Shown here one piece after another: positions 5,678-7,164 of a stretch of DNA of 7,164 nt. Within the stretch, counting starts at the first letter, position 1; every line of letters begins with the position of its first letter. This DNA is from Candidatus Uhrbacteria bacterium. GTDB lineage: Bacteria; Patescibacteriota; Patescibacteriia; UBA9934; GWF2-40-263. The notes below the pieces were generated by a model that saw only the letters and a program-made list of their open reading frames with translations, ran no database searches and was not told the DNA's origin. The stretch spans positions 1-7,164 of the forward strand of contig CAIKXH010000013.1 in assembly GCA_903831335.1 (NCBI GenBank). The letters run 5' to 3'. The position numbers and the translations under genes are program-made.

Positions 5678-6109
5678 TTATCCTGTTGAACCGAATCCAC
5701 CACGGTCTGGTGATGCTGGTTTATCTACGAGACGAAACGTTGCTTTTGCAATCGGAATAATGAATCCTTGTGCAATACGTTCGCCTTTTTCTACGACGTA
5801 TGTTTCTGCTCCAAAATTTCGAACAGCTAAATAAAGCTGGTCATTTGGTCCACAGTAGTCTTGATCAATCACTCCAATGCCATTTGCAAGGCCGATTTGT
5901 TTTTTTGCGTTTGAGGATCTGGAAGCGAGGATGAGTGCATGCCCTTCTGGAACACAAACAACAAGGCCTGTTTCAAAAAAGACTGTTTGTCCCGGTTCAA
6001 TAGGTTTTGATTCAATAACAGCCAAATCAAATGCAACCGCACCAGTGGTTTTGTACTCTGGAATGGGTGTGTCTGGGGAAAGACGAAAGATGTCCACAGG
6101 GATATTCAT
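5678..6109 (-). CDS. dut: Deoxyuridine 5'-triphosphate nucleotidohydrolase (trimeric dUTPase)
   Basis: Hydrolyses dUTP to dUMP and pyrophosphate, keeping uracil out of DNA and supplying dUMP. With the ATG at 6109 the protein has 143 residues, typical of homotrimeric dUTPases. The five motifs are visible in order: I, GAVAFDLAV (23-31); II, SRSSNAKKQIGL (63-74, lacking the usual Pro before RS); III, GVIDQDYCGPND (79-90) with catalytic-type Asp82; IV, GERIAQGFI (109-117); V, DRGGFGSTG (135-143) with the uracil-stacking Phe139 and an intact C-terminus. A longer reading from an upstream ATG at 6145 would add 12 residues encoded by the repeat arm and is rejected. No Shine-Dalgarno; the leader ends in CTCCCCCTCT just before ATG. 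Divergent from the thymidylate synthase-family gene, with which it forms consecutive pathway steps if that enzyme uses dUMP. Confidence 0.95.
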   Translation of the reverse strand: MNIPVDIFRLSPDTPIPEYKTTGAVAFDLAVIESKPIEPGQTVFFETGLVVCVPEGHALILASRSSNAKKQIGLANGIGVIDQDYCGPNDQLYLAVRNFGAETYVVEKGERIAQGFIIPIAKATFRLVDKPASPDRGGFGSTG

Positions 6110-6111
6110 AG

Positions 6112-6154
6112 AGGGGGAGAAAAAGTAGCGAGTAGCTGGTAGCATGTAGCGAGG
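6112..6154 (-). repeat. Left arm of inverted leader repeat, upstream of dut
   Basis: The reverse complement of this 43-nt arm matches the arm at 6237-6273 at 33 of 37 aligned positions with one 6-nt gap. Shared blocks are CCTCGCTAC, CTACCAGCTACT and TCCCCCT. Read on the - strand it ends 2 nt before the dut ATG, so it forms the dut 5' leader. CTACCAGCTACT-type strings are, from memory, a recurrent repeat in CPR-like genomes. Confidence 0.8.
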
Positions 6155-6236
6155 AGCCGAGGATTTAAAAGACGATCTTGAATCATGTTAGCAACTATTT
6201 ACTCATTTTCCAATGTTTATATAGAGTTCCTACAAA
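6155..6236. promoter_or_regulatory. Divergent spacer presumed to hold the dut and thyA promoters
   Basis: This 82-nt A/T-rich stretch lies between the two inverted leader arms and is the only unique DNA between the divergent genes, so both promoters should be here. Weak candidates only: TATATA at 6218-6223 for the + strand, and on the - strand TTGCTA (around 6190) with TTTAAA 19 nt downstream. Neither is a strong sigma-70 match. Inferred mainly from position. Confidence 0.35.
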
Positions 6237-6273
6237 CCTCGCTACTTCCTACCAGCTACTAACTACTCCCCCT
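6237..6273 (+). repeat. Right arm of inverted leader repeat, upstream of thyA
   Basis: A 37-nt mirror partner of 6112-6154 that begins CCTCGCTAC and ends TCCCCCT immediately against the ATG of the thymidylate synthase-family gene. It therefore occupies the place where a ribosome-binding site would be and contains no Shine-Dalgarno. In the + frame it would translate to LATSYQLLTT-like residues if an upstream start were used. Confidence 0.8.
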
Positions 6274-7113
6274 ATGACCCCATTTGATACGCAATACAAA
6301 GAAGCGATTCGCCAAATTATGACCGAGGGGATTGATGTTCCAAACCCATGGTCTGGTCGCGTGATTCGAATGTTGCCTGGAGTGACGCTTCGGGTGGATG
6401 TTGGTGAAAGTTTTCCGGTTTTGACGTTAAGAAAAATTCCATTGAAACTTTTTATTGCAGAGCAGGTTTGGTTTTTGATGGGAGAGAATAATCCAACATG
6501 GTTGCAACAGTTCACAAAAATTTGGGATGAGTTTACAGAAGAAGACGGAACGATTCGTGCGGCATATGGGTACAGATGGCGTCATCATTTTGGTCGTGAC
6601 CAAATCGAATCGCTTGTGAATCATTTGTCTGATAATTCCGCATCTCGCCATGGGGTTGTGGTGACTTGGGATCCAGCTGATGATGGTCTCGGAGTGGATA
6701 CCAAAAAGAATCTTCCGTGCCCATATACATTTACCGTAAATATTGCGGGCGGAAAATTGCATCTGCATAATATCGTTCGAAGTAATGACATGATGCTTGG
6801 TTGTCCGCATGATGCTGCAGGATTTGCCTTACTTCAATGCATTCTCGCAGAGAAACTCGGAGTGAAGCCGGGAATTTATACACACTCCATTTCGAACGCG
6901 CACATTTACGACAATCATTTTAATGAAGCAAATGAACTTGTTGGTCGTTCGAATGAACATGAATCAATCAAAATGGAAATTCCAGTCGGAAGTTATGATC
7001 GTGCAAAACGTGGCGATGTCGAACTGGTCAATGAATTGTTTTCACAGATCAGTTCTCAGTATCAACCATTAGATCCAATTACCGGAATGAAGATTACGGT
7101 TAATGTGTATTAG
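6274..7113 (+). CDS. thyA: Thymidylate synthase-family protein with Asp at the base-recognition position
   Basis: Folate-dependent pyrimidine C5 methyl- or hydroxymethyltransferase family; by default dUMP to dTMP using methylene-THF. From the ATG at 6274 it has 279 residues. Seen: Glu63 in AEQVWFL (E. coli E58), IWDEF, YGYRWR, catalytic Cys149 in LPCPYTF, RSND (169-172), LGCPHDAAGFALL (175-187), and NAHIYDNH with His210 and Tyr212. Distances match E. coli ThyA (Cys to base-reading residue 31; Cys to Tyr 63). Differences: Asp180 replaces E. coli N177, Pro150 replaces the His after Cys, the SRR phosphate pair is SRH (125-126), the RTGT loop is not recognisable, and the C-terminus ends NVY rather than PVAI. 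Asp at this site occurs in dCMP hydroxymethylases. The symbol reflects the family; substrate is uncertain. A longer reading from 6178 runs through the repeat arm and is rejected. It is divergent from dut. Confidence 0.87.
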   Translation: MTPFDTQYKEAIRQIMTEGIDVPNPWSGRVIRMLPGVTLRVDVGESFPVLTLRKIPLKLFIAEQVWFLMGENNPTWLQQFTKIWDEFTEEDGTIRAAYGYRWRHHFGRDQIESLVNHLSDNSASRHGVVVTWDPADDGLGVDTKKNLPCPYTFTVNIAGGKLHLHNIVRSNDMMLGCPHDAAGFALLQCILAEKLGVKPGIYTHSISNAHIYDNHFNEANELVGRSNEHESIKMEIPVGSYDRAKRGDVELVNELFSQISSQYQPLDPITGMKITVNVY

Positions 7114-7125
7114 TATTTTTTTCGC

Positions 7126-7164
7126 GTCATCCTGAACGCAGTGAAGGATCTCCCCTGCGAGCAG
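7126..7164. repeat. Start of a third GTCATCCTGA-type palindromic repeat, cut by the window edge
   Basis: GTCATCCTGAACGCAGTGAA followed by GGATCTC matches the left half of the repeats at 356 and 1188 in order and spacing, with a variant middle. It begins 12 nt after the thymidylate synthase-family stop, after a short T run. The other arm lies outside the window. Confidence 0.75.

Noticed and set aside
5563..5760. Small + strand ORF encoding a Lys/Arg-rich peptide
   Set aside because: Its basic stretch is simply the purine tandem repeat translated, and its 3' part is antisense to dut.
6110..6145. Longer dut reading from an upstream ATG
   Set aside because: The added 12 residues are encoded by the inverted leader repeat; dUTPase homology and normal length start at the 6109 ATG.
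6178..6273. Longer thymidylate synthase-family reading from 6178
   Set aside because: The added 32 residues include LATSYQLLTT from the leader repeat and have no family counterpart; the 6274 ATG gives catalytic residue spacing and length close to ThyA.

Overview
This window looks like a piece of a small-genome bacterium of the Patescibacteria (CPR) type, probably Parcubacteria-like. That placement is an inference. It rests on the compact mix of ordinary housekeeping genes, start sites without Shine-Dalgarno motifs, divergent enzyme sequences, and dispersed palindromes of kinds I associate with such genomes. The standard genetic code fits: miaB ends at TGA, and no gene needs TGA read as an amino acid.

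Layout, left to right. Positions 1-2299 (+ strand) hold a 5'-truncated miaB and a complete miaA, the two enzymes that build ms2i6A at tRNA position 37. They are separated only by a palindromic repeat that also supplies the miaB stop codon. A hairpin between the convergent ends of miaA and gatB can terminate transcription in both directions. Positions 2319-5542 (- strand) hold, in transcription order, two paralogous multi-pass membrane proteins with overlapping ends and then gatB, the tRNA-dependent amidotransferase subunit B. An extended -10 promoter lies so close to the first membrane gene that its mRNA would be nearly leaderless. Upstream of it is an 89-nt all-purine tract with an 8-bp tandem repeat. 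dut (- strand, 5678-6109) and a divergent thymidylate synthase-family gene (+ strand, 6274-7113) are transcribed away from each other. They share a spacer whose two ends are inverted copies of one element, each ending at a start codon.

Two themes deserve attention. First, short palindromic repeats of at least four sequence types occupy most gene boundaries and have entered reading frames: miaB carries about 40 repeat-encoded residues and miaA about 13, both in frame, while the end of miaB and the C-terminus of one membrane protein are written by repeat sequence. This resembles the Rickettsia palindromic elements that lodge inside genes. Second, the ThyA-like enzyme has Asp at the position where thymidylate synthases have the Asn that reads the uracil base (E. 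coli N177). Asp there is the hallmark of dCMP-acting relatives such as T4 dCMP hydroxymethylase. The His after the catalytic Cys and one of the paired phosphate-binding Arg are also replaced. Its neighbour dUTPase supplies dUMP, so the true substrate is an open question.

Functionally, the window combines tRNA modification (miaB, miaA), tRNA charging by transamidation (gatB), deoxyuridine/thymidine nucleotide metabolism (dut, thyA-like) and an uncharacterised membrane-protein pair. I see no tRNA, rRNA, CRISPR array, transposase or phage gene.
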